Origin: Lithobates sylvaticus | Taxonomy: Eukaryota; Chordata; Amphibia; Anura; Ranidae | DNA: 64,000 nt | Reading direction: 5' to 3' | Assembly (NCBI GenBank): GCA_028564925.1 | Contig: CM053028.1 | Coordinates: 444,156,022-444,220,021, forward strand | Part shown: one piece after another, positions 35,385-46,796 of the stretch | Position numbering within the stretch: position 1 is the first letter of the stretch | Layout of the letters: each line of letters opens with the position of its first letter | Position numbers and translations under genes: made by a program | The notes under the pieces: model-generated | Seen by the model: only the letters and a program-made list of their open reading frames with translations | Databases searched by the model: none | Told to the model about the DNA's origin: nothing

Positions 35385-36149
35385 AGCAGAAAAAAAGGCA
35401 AAAGACAGCCCTAGGTCAGACTTTACAGGCACATTGGACAATAATGAATAAAAATTATATTTTATTGATAACAATTCATTTTATTGATAACAATTCATTG
35501 TGCAAACAGCAGAAGAATAGAGTTAAAAATTTGTGGTGGATGTTTTTTATGGGGGGGCATATTGGACTTATTATTAATCATGGCTGATCTGAGCGGCCAT
35601 TGGACATATACTAATATATACCGTATATCACAGGCACTTTGGATTACATGCAGTCCTATATGGTTGTGTCCATACCAAACCCCCCCCCCCCCCCCCCCCC
35701 CCCACCTCCTTATCTTATTTTGCCACTTTTTGCTGCTCCCCCTATTATTTTTGAATAAGATCACGGCAATATATATGTTTGGAGTGATATCTTGAGTCAC
35801 TTATTATAATTATTAATATTGGAATACTGTAATCCTTTATCTGTATGGTGATGTTTGATGTCCAGCGGGGAAATTATCTTCTGCGATTTTTTTGACAAGA
35901 TAGTGAGAACTGTTTCCTCCAACAACCTCTGAATGTGTCATGATGAAGTCGAAACGCATCGACGCACAGGGGCTCACTGTTGCACATACTCTTCTGCATC
36001 ATGTATTCATGTTTTATGTGTGTTATACGTCTTTAACTCTCTATTCTTCTGTCTGTTTGCACAATCAATAAAATAGAATTTTTAGTCATCATCGTCCAAT
36101 GTTCCTCTAAAGTCCGACCTATGGCTGTCTTTTGCCCTTTTTTCTGTTT
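35385..36149. mobile_element. Foldback element 3
   Basis: GGCAAAAGACAGCCCTAGGT at the left mirrors ACCTATGGCTGTCTTTTGCC at the right. The left arm contains a short tandem copy of ATTTTATTGATAACAATTC. The interior has a 21-bp C run (35683-35703) and a decayed ribozyme-like module (35934-35968), followed by ATCAATAAAAT 100 bases later. Confidence 0.7.
35934..35968 (+). other. Decayed hammerhead-like module
   Basis: TGTGTC, ATGATGA, AGTC, GAAACGC, ATC, GACGCACA. The outer strands pair with a 2-base bulge. The first C of CTGATGA is A and stem II is gone. Confidence 0.3.
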
Positions 36150-37838
36150 CATAAGTTATTATCCCCTAATGCGAATGTGGCCACAGGAGCGCTTTCTTTC
36201 CTAAATCTAACTAGAAAAGCCTGTCCCCTGCCAGCAGTTGCGCAGTGGAAACCTTACTCTCTGTGGGAAGGCAGTGATCACTTTGAGTTAGACCTTTGAG
36301 TTAGAGCTCTGAGTTAGACCCAGAGCTCTCCAATATGGGGGAACATGAGCTTTTCTGATTGAAGTGCTATAGATTAGACAATGTCAGATCTCTGCAATAA
36401 GATCATTGCTTCCCCACAGACAGCAGGGTCATGGCTATGAGGCTGCTGGCAAGAGACAAGAATTTTCCATTCAGGCATCAGAAACAAAATGAACTGTAAA
36501 CCACTGAATGCCTTTTACCCGATGCACCTGTAATGTATTAAACAGACTTTATGTACAATTTTAGCTGCTATAAAAAAAAAACGTTCAATCATTTAGGTTG
36601 GTATAGATAAAATAATGCTGTTGCATTTGACGTAAAATGTTTACCTTGAAAAGGACAAGAGAGAAGGAAGAATGAATGACTGAATTCATTTTTAAATTGG
36701 ACTTTTAAAAGATGGCAGTGTGGTCTCTAGTAATGGCACAGTGGGCGGGCTGTGGTACAGCACATGTGCAGTATTGACTTTAGTAGGTGTATATGCAGTT
36801 GCAGTAAGAAATCAAGTCATGGTCTGGCCAGTGGCTTTATAACCACGCATGGAAAGTATTGACTTCAGAATAACCCAAAATGGGCCATAGCAGCAGGTAT
36901 GCAATAACATTGATACGACCACACATACACCCGCTATCACAGACATATTTAGTACAAGACAACCATACAGTAGAGAAAGGCACTCCGTAATATGGCGCCA
37001 ATAAACCTGCACTGGCGCAGGCGGTCACAGCTGAAAAGGGGTCACAGTTGCTAGTCCGCTGATGCTGCCTATGGGCAAACACAAAGTGGTACTGCTAACC
37101 AAAGCTGCTACTGCACGCGTGTGATCTCAACACCATTTTTGCAGGTACAGCAATGCTTCTGTTATAAAACAGTACTGTTCCTACTAACAAACTGTCTGGC
37201 CTAAATAGTAAAGTAACAATCATTGAAAAACAGCTCTATAAAGCAGATCCCCTCCTCTGAAGGCTAATACTTACAGTATAAGTGCACCAAGATGCAAATG
37301 AGAACTCAAGTAATTAGTGCTCTTGGGCACAATGTTTATATAATGCATCCACTGTGGGGGCAGCTGTTCTCTATGGTAGACATTGGTACCAGTCAGCTAA
37401 GCAATGGGTGCCAAGTGCTCATGAGTACTAACACCAAGTGTCCACAGAGAATATCTGCCTTCAAACACAGATGAGTTTCCACAAAGCACCAACATTTTTT
37501 CTGATGTCTCAATAAGGTTTCCAGTAAGAGACCTGGCCGTACTCCTTAATTTAAAGCAACACGAGCTAACTTTTTAGTAACCAGTGTGCAACAACACAGG
37601 AAAATCAAGGAGATCGGTAGTACATCTCACAATTTGACTTTTCCTTCCAAATTATTGAAAATATGGTGTGTGCACAGACTAACACGCCGGACAAAAAAAA
37701 AAGTGAAGGTACTAAAGTTCTGCTGTTAGGTAAAGTATCCATAAATACACACCAAAAAATTCCCATGTAGGTGACCCATATCTAGATATATGAATATCAT
37801 GTTCTCAAACACCTGTACCACACACTCCCATAATTCAC

Positions 37839-38001
37839 CTGGCTAGGGGTGCCCTTGTTCAGTTGTAGAGCCGGTGCAGTCTCCCCCAAGAGAGTTTTCA
37901 ATGGTTTGACTTCTGGTGTACTACTAGCACTACTTGCCGAGGACCCAGATATAGAGGCATGAACAGAAGCCACTACTCTAGCTTGTTCGGGCGGCACATA
38001 C
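37839..38001 (-). CDS. AGFG1: AGFG1 exon: VAMP7-binding linker (human residues ~126-180)
   Basis: The 163-nt exon starts with the last base of the split Trp codon and reads YVPPEQARVVASVHASISGS ... LNKGTPSQ, ending in phase 0. Length is the same as human (54 full codons), with about seven conservative changes. The acceptor is TTTTTCTTCCAG and the donor is CAG|GTGAAT. From published structural work on Hrb, residues of about 136-176 wrap around the longin domain of VAMP7. That segment lies entirely in this exon, so the cargo-sorting contact is preserved here. The Ser-rich stretch SGSSASSASSTPEV is a low-complexity linker leading to the FG region. Confidence 0.96.
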
Positions 38002-38069
38002 CTGGAAGAAAAACAGACAAAATTACTGCAGCCCAACTAAAAAGCACGCAAAAAATAATAATAATAAAA

Positions 38070-38155
38070 ATGTATGTGTGTATATATATATATATATTAT
38101 TAATATATTTATATATATATATTTTTTTTTTTTACACACACACACACACACACAC
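38070..38155. repeat. TA/CA microsatellite
   Basis: Interrupted GTATATATATAT and ATTTATATATAT runs, then a T tract and (CA)n. It lies just inside the intron, 70-150 bases upstream of the exon at 37839-38001. Confidence 0.9.
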
Positions 38156-38220
38156 AAACACAAACACTAGATAGATACATCTATCTATATACATGTATAT
38201 CTATAAATACATACACACTA

Positions 38221-39655
38221 CAGCATTTAGTAACACCTCCCTAGTGTTTTTGCAAATCAAGAATGCTTTCAAAAACATATATTTTAATTGTTTATTTTGA
38301 TTAATTTACAAAATGCAAAGTGAGCAAACAGAAGAAAAATCTAAATCAAATCAATATTTGATGTGGCTACCCTATGGCCTCAAACCAGCATATGTTCGTA
38401 CACTCTTAGTAAACTTGCACAGTCAGCGATTTTCTAGGATTACAGTAAGGTGTACAGCAGGTGCTAATGATCATCAATTTTGTATGTAGGTTGAAACCGT
38501 CATTAATTGAAGCCAGCAGCTATGTAGGAGGCTTTAAACTGGGTGAGGAACAGCTAAACTCTGCTTCTAAGGTGAGGTTGTGGAGGACAGTTTCATGTCA
38601 CAGGTCATACGTCATGGCAAGTCTGAGCACAGGAACAAGCCACAAGGTAGTTATACTGCAATCAGCAAGGTCTCTCCCAGGCTAAGATTTCACAGCAGAC
38701 TGGGGCTTTAAGATGTACCGTTAAAGCTCTTTTGAAGAAGCACAAGGAAACAGGCAACACTGAGGACCGAAGACGGTCAGCCTAGGAAACGTATGTAGCA
38801 GATGAAAGACACATCATGCTTACTTCCCTTCAACATCGAAAGATGTCCAGCAGTGCCATCAACACAGAACTGATGGAAACCAGTAGGACCCATCTACTGT
38901 CCGGAGAAGTGTGGCCAGAAGTGATCTTCATAGAAGAATGGAGACCAAAAAAGCAGCATCTCCAATGTGGAAACAAGGCTAAGCGATTCAAGTATGCACA
39001 AAAACAAAGGAACTAGGTGCAAAAAAAACTAGCAGGTGCTGTAGCAGGAGGCAATATGTACACCAAAGGGCTGGAGAGCGGTACAATAATGAAAGTCTGC
39101 AGACAACATAGAAGCATGGTGGGGGCTCTTTGCAAGTTTGGGGCTACATTTCTGCAAATGGAGTTGGTCGATTTGGTCAGGAGCAATGGTGTCCTCAATG
39201 CTGAGAAATACAGGCAGATATTTATCCCTCATGCTATACCATCAGGAAGGCATGTGATTGGACCCAAATGTATTCTGCAGCAGGACAATGACCCCAAACA
39301 TACAGCCAATGTCATTAAGCACTATCTTCTGCATAAAGAAGAACAATTAGTCCTGAAAGTGATAGTTTGGCCCCCCACAGAGCCCTGATCTCTACATCGT
39401 TGAGTCTGCCTGGGACTACATGAAGAGACCGCCTACATCCCCAGAAGATCTGTGGAACAACCTACCTGCCCAGTTCCTTCAAAATTGTGTGCAAGTGTAC
39501 CTAGAATTGATGCTGTTTTGAAGCCAAAGTCGCAAATTGATTTGACTTGGATTTCTCTTCATTTTTTTTTTTTTTACCAATTAATAAAATGGAAAGTAAA
39601 CTATTAACACTTTCTGAAAGCTTTCCTAACTTGACCTGCCTAAAAAAATTTCAAA

Positions 39656-39700
<45 letters not shown>

Positions 39701-39723
39701 TGCGTTTCATACTTTTGGCTCTG
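38221..39723 (+). mobile_element. Tc1-like transposon with both ends, third lineage
   Basis: Starts CAGCATTTAGTAAC after TA and ends CATACTTTTGGCTCTG before TA, 1503 bp. The plus strand encodes CILQQDNDPKHTANVIKHYL, which contains the second catalytic Asp in the DNDPKHT motif. It continues into VESAWDYMKRPPTSPEDLWN and ends QNCVQVYLELMLF. The first catalytic region and N-terminal part are interrupted, and the frame is broken several times. The right end has gained a GT/GC microsatellite (39656-39705). Confidence 0.85.
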
Positions 39724-39787
39724 TATGTTACCAGAATTTTTTTTTAACAAAACAACCCAAATTAATTTGAAGTGCAGACTTCCAGCT

Positions 39788-40258
39788 TTAAAGGGGTTGT
39801 AATGGTTTGCAGGTTTTTTTTTTTTTTTTTTTTTTAAAAACAAACATGCCATACTTGCCTCCTCTGTGCAAGGGTTTTTCACAGAGTGGCCCCGATCCTC
39901 CCCACATCAAGTGCCCCCTTGGAGACCTACTTTCCAAGGGGGCACACGTGCTGGCGCGTTCCCGAGTCCTGCCGCTGCAACCATTGACATAGATAGCAGG
40001 ACTCAGCCCCGCCCCCCCAACTCATGTGTCACTGGATTTGATTGACAGCAGCAGGAGCCAATGGCGGCTGCTGCTGCTATCAATCTGTCCAATGAGGACA
40101 GACAGCGGCTGGAGCTGCTGGGCTCGTTCTCGTCGCTGGAAAGATCAGGTTCAGGTAAGTAAAAGGGTCTGGGGGGTAGCTGCACTACAGAAGGTTTTTC
40201 ACCTTAATGCATAGAATGCATTAAGGTGAAAAACCACAAGGGTTTACAACCCCTTTAA
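39788..40258. mobile_element. Uninterrupted TTAA element, 471 bp
   Basis: TTAAAGGGGTTGTAATGG faces GGTTTACAACCCCTTTAA. The hairpin CCTTAATGCATAGAATGCAT near the right end has an internal TTAA. It serves as the reference for the split copy at 5960-7810. Confidence 0.85.
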
Positions 40259-40261
40259 TTC

Positions 40262-40830
40262 AAGGGGTTGAATATAAATATCAAGTACACGTTTTAGATA
40301 CTACAACCATTTTTATACACAGTCCCCCCTTTTTCAGGGGCCTTCAATGTAATTGGACAAATATAATCATAAATAAAATGTTAATTTTTAATATTTTGTT
40401 GAGAATCCTTTTCTGGCAATGACTGCATGAAGTCTGGGATCCATGGACATTAACAAAGACTGGGCTTCCTCCTTTCTGATGCTTTGCCAGGCTCTAACTG
40501 CAGCTGTCTTCAGTTGTTTTTTTTTGTGTGTGGGTCTTTCTGCCTTTAGTTTTGCCTTCAGCAAATGAAATGCATGCTCAATTTGGTTGAGATCAGGTGA
40601 TTGACTCGGCCATTGCAGAATATTCCACTTTTTTTTCCACTCAAAAGCTCCTGGGTTGCTTTTGCAGTGTGTTGTGGATCACTGTCTATCTGTACTGTGA
40701 AGCGCCGTCCAATCTACTTTGTTGCATTTGGCTGAATCTCTAAACACTGCAGAATTCATGCGGCTGCTTCTGTCACATCATCAATAAACACTAGTGTGTT
40801 CCCTGCAACATTGCTGGCCTAAACTGGGTC
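40262..40830 (-). mobile_element. Tc1-like fragment, C-terminal transposase part
   Basis: Read on the minus strand: a [14 protein letters not shown]-like stretch, then LLKAKLKAERPT, then DPRLHAVIARKGFSTKY, the usual Tc1 C-terminus including the last catalytic Glu region. Only one end is present. Its lineage differs from the copy 0.5 kb to its left. Confidence 0.75.
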
Positions 40831-40956
40831 TTCTATGCCTCCCTTGAATCTAGGTCTGAATTATGCTATACATACCAAACATTGTACATTCACCAACAGA
40901 TAACATACAATCCCCAGCATTACTTTAAAATACTGATACTTGACTGATGTTATTAC

Positions 40957-41072
40957 CATCTCTTTTTTTCATATTTTTCTTGAAGGAATTCTTTCACTTT
41001 CTGTGGATCTCTAAAATCTGGGATTGCAGAAGACCTATCGTCAAATAATCCTAGCCAAATTTGTTTGCACAC
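40957..41072 (-). CDS. AGFG1: AGFG1 exon: end of ArfGAP domain (human residues ~88-126)
   Basis: The 116-nt exon reads VCKQIWLGLFDDRSSAIPDF then RDPQKVKEFLQEKYEKKR, plus two bases of a Trp codon that the next exon completes. It starts in phase 0, matching the previous exon, and appears identical to human. The acceptor is TTTTTTCTTTCTAG and the donor is TG|GTAATA, which is weaker than the others. It forms the last helices of the ArfGAP fold; KVKEFLQEKYEKKRW is the typical C-terminal helix of this family, where many ArfGAPs have a xxKYExKxF/W motif. The longest stop-free stretch here is too short to show up as an open reading frame, so homology and splice sites carry the call. Confidence 0.96.
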
Positions 41073-41355
41073 CTAGAAAGAAAAAACAAAAACATGATGT
41101 AATTACATGCTGTGATGATCAGGCTTTCTATTAATAAAACATCATATGCCTATGCAGCTTGAACAACCAGGGAAATTAAATCTGTTCGTATTCTGGCTGG
41201 AAGGTTCTATACACAATACTCATCTTTACTATTCACATAAGTCAATTAACCACAAAATAAATTATTTTAGTTAAAAATTAAAACTCTTAAGCCTAGTACA
41301 CACTGCTAGTTTTTTTGTCATTCAGAGCTGAACAAAAAATATGGCTGCTTTCATG

Positions 41356-42076
41356 TAGGGATCGGCCAATATAATTTTTTCGGTGCCGATACGATATTTA
41401 AAGGCCACCTCTCAGGCCGATAGCTGATATTATGTGCCAATACTCTTTTACATTTATAATTTTTACACTTTTTTATTTTTTTTTACACTGTTATTGCTGT
41501 CACAAGGAATGTAAACATCCCTTGTGACAGTAATAGGCAGTGACAGGTACTCTTTATGGAGGAATTGGGGGTCTAAAAGACCCCACGCCCCTCCTCTGCA
41601 CTTGAAAGTATTCAAAACATCAAGATCTGCGTTTTTGAATACGGTACTTTCTTTTTTTTTAAAACTGCTGCCTTTAAGATGACAGTAATCTAGGAAGTGA
41701 TGTCAATACATTGCTTCTAGGTTACTAGATCCGAGACCCGAACGAAGCATCGGCTTTGCATGGCGGGTCTTTGGCCAGCCAGCGGATGTGCCGGCTGGTT
41801 GCTCTGGCCACCTGGGGCGACGGGAGAACCCAGGCGTGCAGCAGGCGGGATGTCCCCTCCCGCTGCTTGTAATAACAGCCGAGCGGCTGCTCGGTTGTTA
41901 TTACAATGAAGCCAAACGTCCACTATAAAGAACAGTACCTGCATGCATCACCCCAGTAAAACCCCTTGAAGCAATAGCAGTAATATCGGTCTAGTTTGCG
42001 ATCGATGCCAATTTTTCAGAAAATGTCAAATCGGTCTGTAATAAATCAGCCTTACTGATAAATCGGTGGATCCCTA
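41356..42076. mobile_element. hAT-like element with perfect 8-bp duplication
   Basis: TAGGGATCGGCCAATAT faces ATAAATCGGTGGATCCCTA, flanked by CTTTCATG on both sides (41348-41355, 42077-42084). 721 bp, GC-rich middle, no coding capacity. Confidence 0.85.
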
Positions 42077-42198
42077 CTTTCATGTACATACAAGTCATAA
42101 ACAGAATAAAAACAAGCATACAAAGACATATCTCACTCCCTATCTTGGCAAACTGTTGTTCTACGGTCTATCCAAAACAAAGAACAACGTTTCTAGAG

Positions 42199-42357
42199 CA
42201 GGGGTCTCAAACTGGCTGCCCTCCAGCTGTTGCAGAACTACAAGTCCCATCATGCCTCTGCCTGGGAGTCATGCTTGTACCTGTCAATGTACCTTGCAAT
42301 GCCTCATGGGAATTGTAGTTTTGCAATAGCTGGAGGGCCACCAGTTTGAGATCCCTG
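42199..42357. mobile_element. Buster-type hAT MITE
   Basis: Flanked by a perfect TTCTAGAG (42191-42198, 42358-42365). CAGGGGTCTCAAACTGGC faces CAGTTTGAGATCCCTG. Same family as 4224-4380. Confidence 0.88.
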
Positions 42358-42371
42358 TTCTAGAGTGACAA

Positions 42372-42756
42372 ACGTGTGGTTCTAAAGGATGACTGTTTTT
42401 TATATTCATGCATTCTATGCATAAAAGTTAGACTTTCTGCATGCAGCTCCCCCCCTGCTCCACAATACTTAGCCTAGCCCCATTGCGATCTATTGACATG
42501 CACGAGAGTGGCTGCTGTACCTGGTCCCAGCCAGTAAGGGGGGGCGGGGCTGAGCCCCATTCTGTGTGTCGTATGGACAAACAGAAAAGGGGCTCAAGAG
42601 TGAGCATGCACAAGTGTCCTTATAGCAAGCGACTTGCTATGGGGGCACTCAGAGAACAGGAGGAGCCAGGAGCTTCAGCAGAGGGCCTGGCATGAGGATT
42701 GGGGCTGCTCTGTGCAAAACCATTGGACAGAGAAGGTAAGTCGTATATCACTTTAA
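42372..42756. repeat. TTAA element remnant
   Basis: Right end TATATCACTTTAA. The interior (GCATGCAGCTCCCCCC, AGCGACTTGCTATGGGGGCA, AGGAGCCAGGAGC) resembles the 39788-40258 group. The left end is degraded. Confidence 0.45.
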
Positions 42757-44160
42757 TTTGATCCATACCTGCATTTACTGGTATTTTTATATTTTTACTA
42801 TCTGCCTGCTGTTAAAAGTCAAAAAAAAAAAAAAAAAAAAAAAAAAAGGGACTAGTTTCCCTTTTAGGCAAGCCTCTTGCCTGTGCCATCCAAATTCTAT
42901 TTTAATGTTTTTCCCATAACAAACTTTATACAAAGTGCTCTTTATGTGTTCAAGGTTTCTGTAAGATTCTAGTTGCAAAGTCATATAAAGAGAATACCTA
43001 TTCAAACCCAGCCATGCAGATATTACCAGTATACTGTCTGCACAGATACAGACGGGTGGATTAATTTACACAGCGGTATTGTATTCCACATAACCCCCAC
43101 CAAGCCAGGATTGCCTTGCCTGTTTAATTGATGAGTCTGCTACAGCATCTGGAATTGGCACTAATCATGTTAATTAGAAGAAAAGCAAATACTGTATAGC
43201 CCGAGTTTTCTTGGCTTGAGAACCGCCATATGGAGTTATGATGGTTTGCCGTCTCGATAAAAACATGTGAGCATTTGACCTTAGTTGCCTTGTCAGGTAC
43301 TGGAGCTGCAAAGGCTTTCGTAGAACTATAAAATATTGTACAATGTCCTTCTGGGTGGATAGGTTCATTTTTAATGCATTTGTTGTAGTGCAGCAACACC
43401 CTACAATCCATTTTAACCTTATTGTCTACGAGTCCGGGTCACACCCAAGTTTCCTGCAGGGTGTTTTTTGTAAAGGTGTGCAGACTTTTTTTACATGCAG
43501 GACAGTCGCCTCATAGCGCTGCAAAAACACCTCAAAAGGCACATCAACCGCACACGCACAGACGTGGAGCCAGCCAAAGGGCTCATTCACACCGCAGCAG
43601 AGCAGCAGTATTGTGCAGCATCTCCCAACACGGTCCCCAAGCAAGAACAAGGCAACATGTGCAATGTGTTTTAACAATTCATTGCAATGCACTGTGGTGC
43701 ATAGAAATAGAGAATAAAAAAAAAATTGTCAATGGCAGCACAGGTTCACACCGCACACAAGTTATGCGCACACTAAAAACGGTGTTCTGAATGGGCCCTG
43801 AGGCATTGTTTCCCCTCACAGGTTATTGGCAAATGCTCTACACAGCTGATTTAGACACCAGTCAGGCAAAAGCCCCAAATTAATGCAAAGCTCCCCTGCC
43901 ATCCTGATGCCCAGGGGCAGGCAGGCTGCTGCACCCGATGGGCACAGACACTGGTGAGGCTGCATGTAGGGTACAGGCAGGCTGCTGCATCTGACAGGCA
44001 CTGGTGAAGCTGCATTGACCTCTTGACAGTCTCCTGTATCATGTCTGCTAGAGGTGCACCGAATGGAAATTTTGCTAATACTATTAGAAGTGTGTTTAAG
44101 TAAGATATTGCAGACATGATACAAGACATGGTTAGAGACTGGGGACATGATACAATAGAT

Positions 44161-44308
44161 CAGGGATCCTCAAACTACGGCCCTCCAGCTGTTGCAGAAC
44201 TACACATCCCATGAGGCATTGTAAAACTCTGACATTCACAGACATGACTAGGCATGATGGGAATTGTAGTTCCTGAACAACTGGAGGGCCGTAGTTTGAA
44301 GACCCCTG
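44161..44308. mobile_element. Buster-type hAT MITE
   Basis: Flanked by a perfect CAATAGAT (44153-44160, 44309-44316). CAGGGATCCTCAAACTACGG faces CGTAGTTTGAAGACCCCTG. It is immediately left of the LINE block. Confidence 0.88.
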
Positions 44309-44329
44309 CAATAGATGGTCAGAGTCTGC

Positions 44330-45990
44330 AGACTGCATTTTTCTTGACCTTTCTTGCAGTAAAGAAATCCAGCGGCTAGCCAGCCAGGAAACATCCCCAG
44401 ACCCCCCTAGCAGCTTGTACCGGGAACGGGGGGGGAAGCAGAACAGTTCACAAGTCCCCCCCGCACCACAGCTCAGCGCCATCCCAGCTCTCCGACGCGC
44501 CGTCCACCGAGGTGATCCGGACACCACGCTGCAAAGCCCGCCAGCCGCGATCCGGATGCCGCATAGGATAGTCCGCACCCCCCTCCTTCCCAGACCCACA
44601 CAGGAATCTGCAGACCTGATCACATGCCATTCCGGGAGCCGCCAAGATCCAGGACAGGCCGCGGCTTGGGCCTAGTCCGGCGGCCATCTTGGTACACCCA
44701 GCCAAAGTACCCCCCAGCGGATCAACAGGCCCTGATCAACCCCAGAGCACCTCTACCACCCCCAACCATCCTTCACAGCAAAACTACATACTGAAACCAT
44801 CCTTCACAGCAAAACTACACTGCAGCACCACCAAAAAAGCATCCGCTCCGGGAGCCGCCGAGATTCTGGACAGGACGCGGCTCAGGGCCTATTCCGACGA
44901 CCATCTTGGAACAACCAGACCCGGCCACAGCACTTCACCAGCCATCCCGAGACCATCCTTCACAGCAAAATTACACCGCACCACTATCTAAAAAAGCATC
45001 TTCTGACCTCCCAGCGGCCCAGCAGGCCCTCATCTACCCCAGAGCACCCCTCCCATAACCTCCACTGCAGGACCACACAGTAGCATCACGGGGAGCTACC
45101 AAACGCCAGGATAACCACGGCTTAGGCCTAGCTCCAGCAACCATCCTCATCCACCCCATCTTTATCCCTGGACCATCCCCAGTCAGGTAAGTATCCTGAT
45201 AAGTAACGCAGGGACCACCACTTAGCAGTTGATCCAGGGACCGACATCCGACCGCCCCTAGGGGGTCAGGAAGGAATTTTTTCCTCTGTTGCAGCAATTG
45301 GCCAGCTCAGGTAGGGATTTTTTGCCTTCTTCTGGATCAACAGGAGGGCGGGGTTAGGTCAACAGGGTTTCTCCTCCAGGTCCACCACTTGAACCTATCA
45401 GACAATCAGCAGGACCATCAGCATCATCAGCCGCCTCTCGCAGGACCGTCAGCTCCTCAGCAACCTCATCGTCATTGCATCAGTTTTTCATCGCATCAAT
45501 TTTTTCACCTCATCATGTGCAACTTCAAATACTTAGCAGAGTACCTCCACAGACTAAGAAATACCAGCGCAACTCTACCGACCTACATTCAAAAAAATAC
45601 AAAAAAAAAGAACTACTACTAAGGATCGATCCACAATCAACCATCAAACACAAGAAGACTACAATTCAACCGCAACATTTAGCATGCGCCCTGATTAACA
45701 CCAGATCGGCAGTCAAGCACGGACACGAAATCCATGACTTCATCACACAAAACAACATAGATTGCCTACAGATTGCCTCTTCATTACGGAAAGCTGGCTA
45801 ACACCGGACTGCAACACCATCCTAACAGAATTGGTGCCAGAAAACTACAGGATCCTAACTGAGCATAGAATAGGAAAAAAAAAGGAGGAGGCCTAGCAGG
45901 GATCTTCAAATCTCACCTAACACACAAATACGTTTTAAATTCAAACTGTAGCACTGACGTAAGTAATTTTTTTTTTCCACAGTAGCGCGA
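44330..45990 (+). mobile_element. LINE 5' portion: GC-rich leader and endonuclease start
   Basis: The end of the block encodes LACALINTRSAVKHGHEIHDF and ITQNNIDCL. After a shift it continues FITESWLTPDCNTIL and ENYRILTEHRIGKKK. NTRS and ITESWL are the first signatures of the apurinic-type endonuclease in CR1/L2/Rex-like LINEs; I cannot fix the clade. Upstream is a GC-rich leader with loosely repeated units (GGGAGCCGCC at 44633 and 44849, CCATCCTTCACAGCAAAACT three times). Frame breaks show that it is dead, and no reverse transcriptase follows. Confidence 0.65.
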
Positions 45991-46259
45991 CAATCCCTCC
46001 ACCTCCGGTCTAACTAATCACTCTCACCTTATGGCATGGACCCCTGTGCAAACAGGTGGTCATGCAAGCGGGTATCAAAATGGTTAACACGGACCATATA
46101 ATTCTCTCACATCTCCTTAGATCTCAGCAAGACGCCAGGTCATGGGTAGAAAGAAAAGATCTAAGTGCTCACTGCTTAAGTATAAGATTACATTTTTGTG
46201 TTCAAACACAAACTACTCACATAAAGATGATAAAAACACAGCATGTAAAGCCGACAATC

Positions 46260-46540
46260 ATGTTAGTTCCATAGGGCAGCAGCCGGTGACGTCATGCGTA
46301 GCTTTTCCCCCTTACGCGTTACATTCAATCCGAACTTCGACGTCACGGACTCCGCCCCCCTTCCCTCCGTTAGCAGACGGAGGAACTTGGGGAGGGGGGG
46401 GGGGGAGGAGTCCGGCGACGTCGATGTCCGTGACGTCACCGGATTTCCGACGGAACTCCCTGAAGACCCGAAGCCGGCGGAGAGGTGAGTACAGATGAAA
46501 AGAATTTTGATCGAACAAAAAAAATTTATGAATAATCAAG
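46260..46540. repeat. CpG-rich imperfect palindrome with TGACGTCA sites
   Basis: AGCCGGTGACGTCATGCG at the left faces CCGTGACGTCACCGGATTT at the right, with GACGTCACGGACTCCGCC facing GGAGTCCGGCGACGTCGATG between them. Probably an unclassified MITE. Confidence 0.5.
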
Positions 46541-46574
46541 GAATTAAATCGTTCATTTCCGCAGCCCTAATGAA

Positions 46575-46796
46575 TACATTTGTTTTTTTTATATTTTTTG
46601 GGGGATATGTATTATAGCAGAAAGTAAAAAATATTATTTTTGTTCTTCAAAACTGTTGCTCTTCGTTTATAGCGCAAAAAATAAAAACCACAGAGGTGAT
46701 CAAATACCACCAAAAGAAAGCTCTATTTGTGGGGAAAAAAGGACATCAATTTTGTTTGGGTACAACGTTGCACGACGGCGCAATTGTCAGTTAAAA
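46575..46796 (-). mobile_element. TTAACCACTT-type element fragment
   Basis: The minus strand follows 5993-6977 from AACTGACAATTGCGCCG through AATAGAGCTTTCTTTTGGTG to the AT-rich part. Both ends are missing. Confidence 0.7.

Larger units (their letters stand above)
23356..37838 (-). other. AGFG1: AGFG1 intron of 14.5 kb, repeat-rich
   Basis: Holds the nested complex 23495-26335, a hAT-like foldback 26898-27661, three long foldback elements (28016-29037, 31185-31560, 35385-36149), a Tc1 element 29525-31035, a SINE 32240-32580 and a hAT element 32619-33497. Segments 33510-35380 and 36150-37838 look like plain intron. Confidence 0.75.
38002..40956 (-). other. AGFG1: AGFG1 intron of 3.0 kb filled by transposons
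   Basis: Almost all of it is mobile DNA: a Tc1 copy with both ends (38221-39723), a TTAA element (39788-40258) and a second, truncated Tc1 in the opposite direction (40262-40830). A TA/CA microsatellite sits at about 38070-38155. Confidence 0.8.

Noticed and set aside
43422-43790. Frame of 122 codons, plus strand
   Set aside because: No domain is readable and the overlapping minus-strand frame is equally open; treated as chance.
44132-44623. Minus-strand frame of 163 codons
   Set aside because: It crosses a hAT MITE and the GC-rich LINE leader, so it is open only because the base composition is high in GC.
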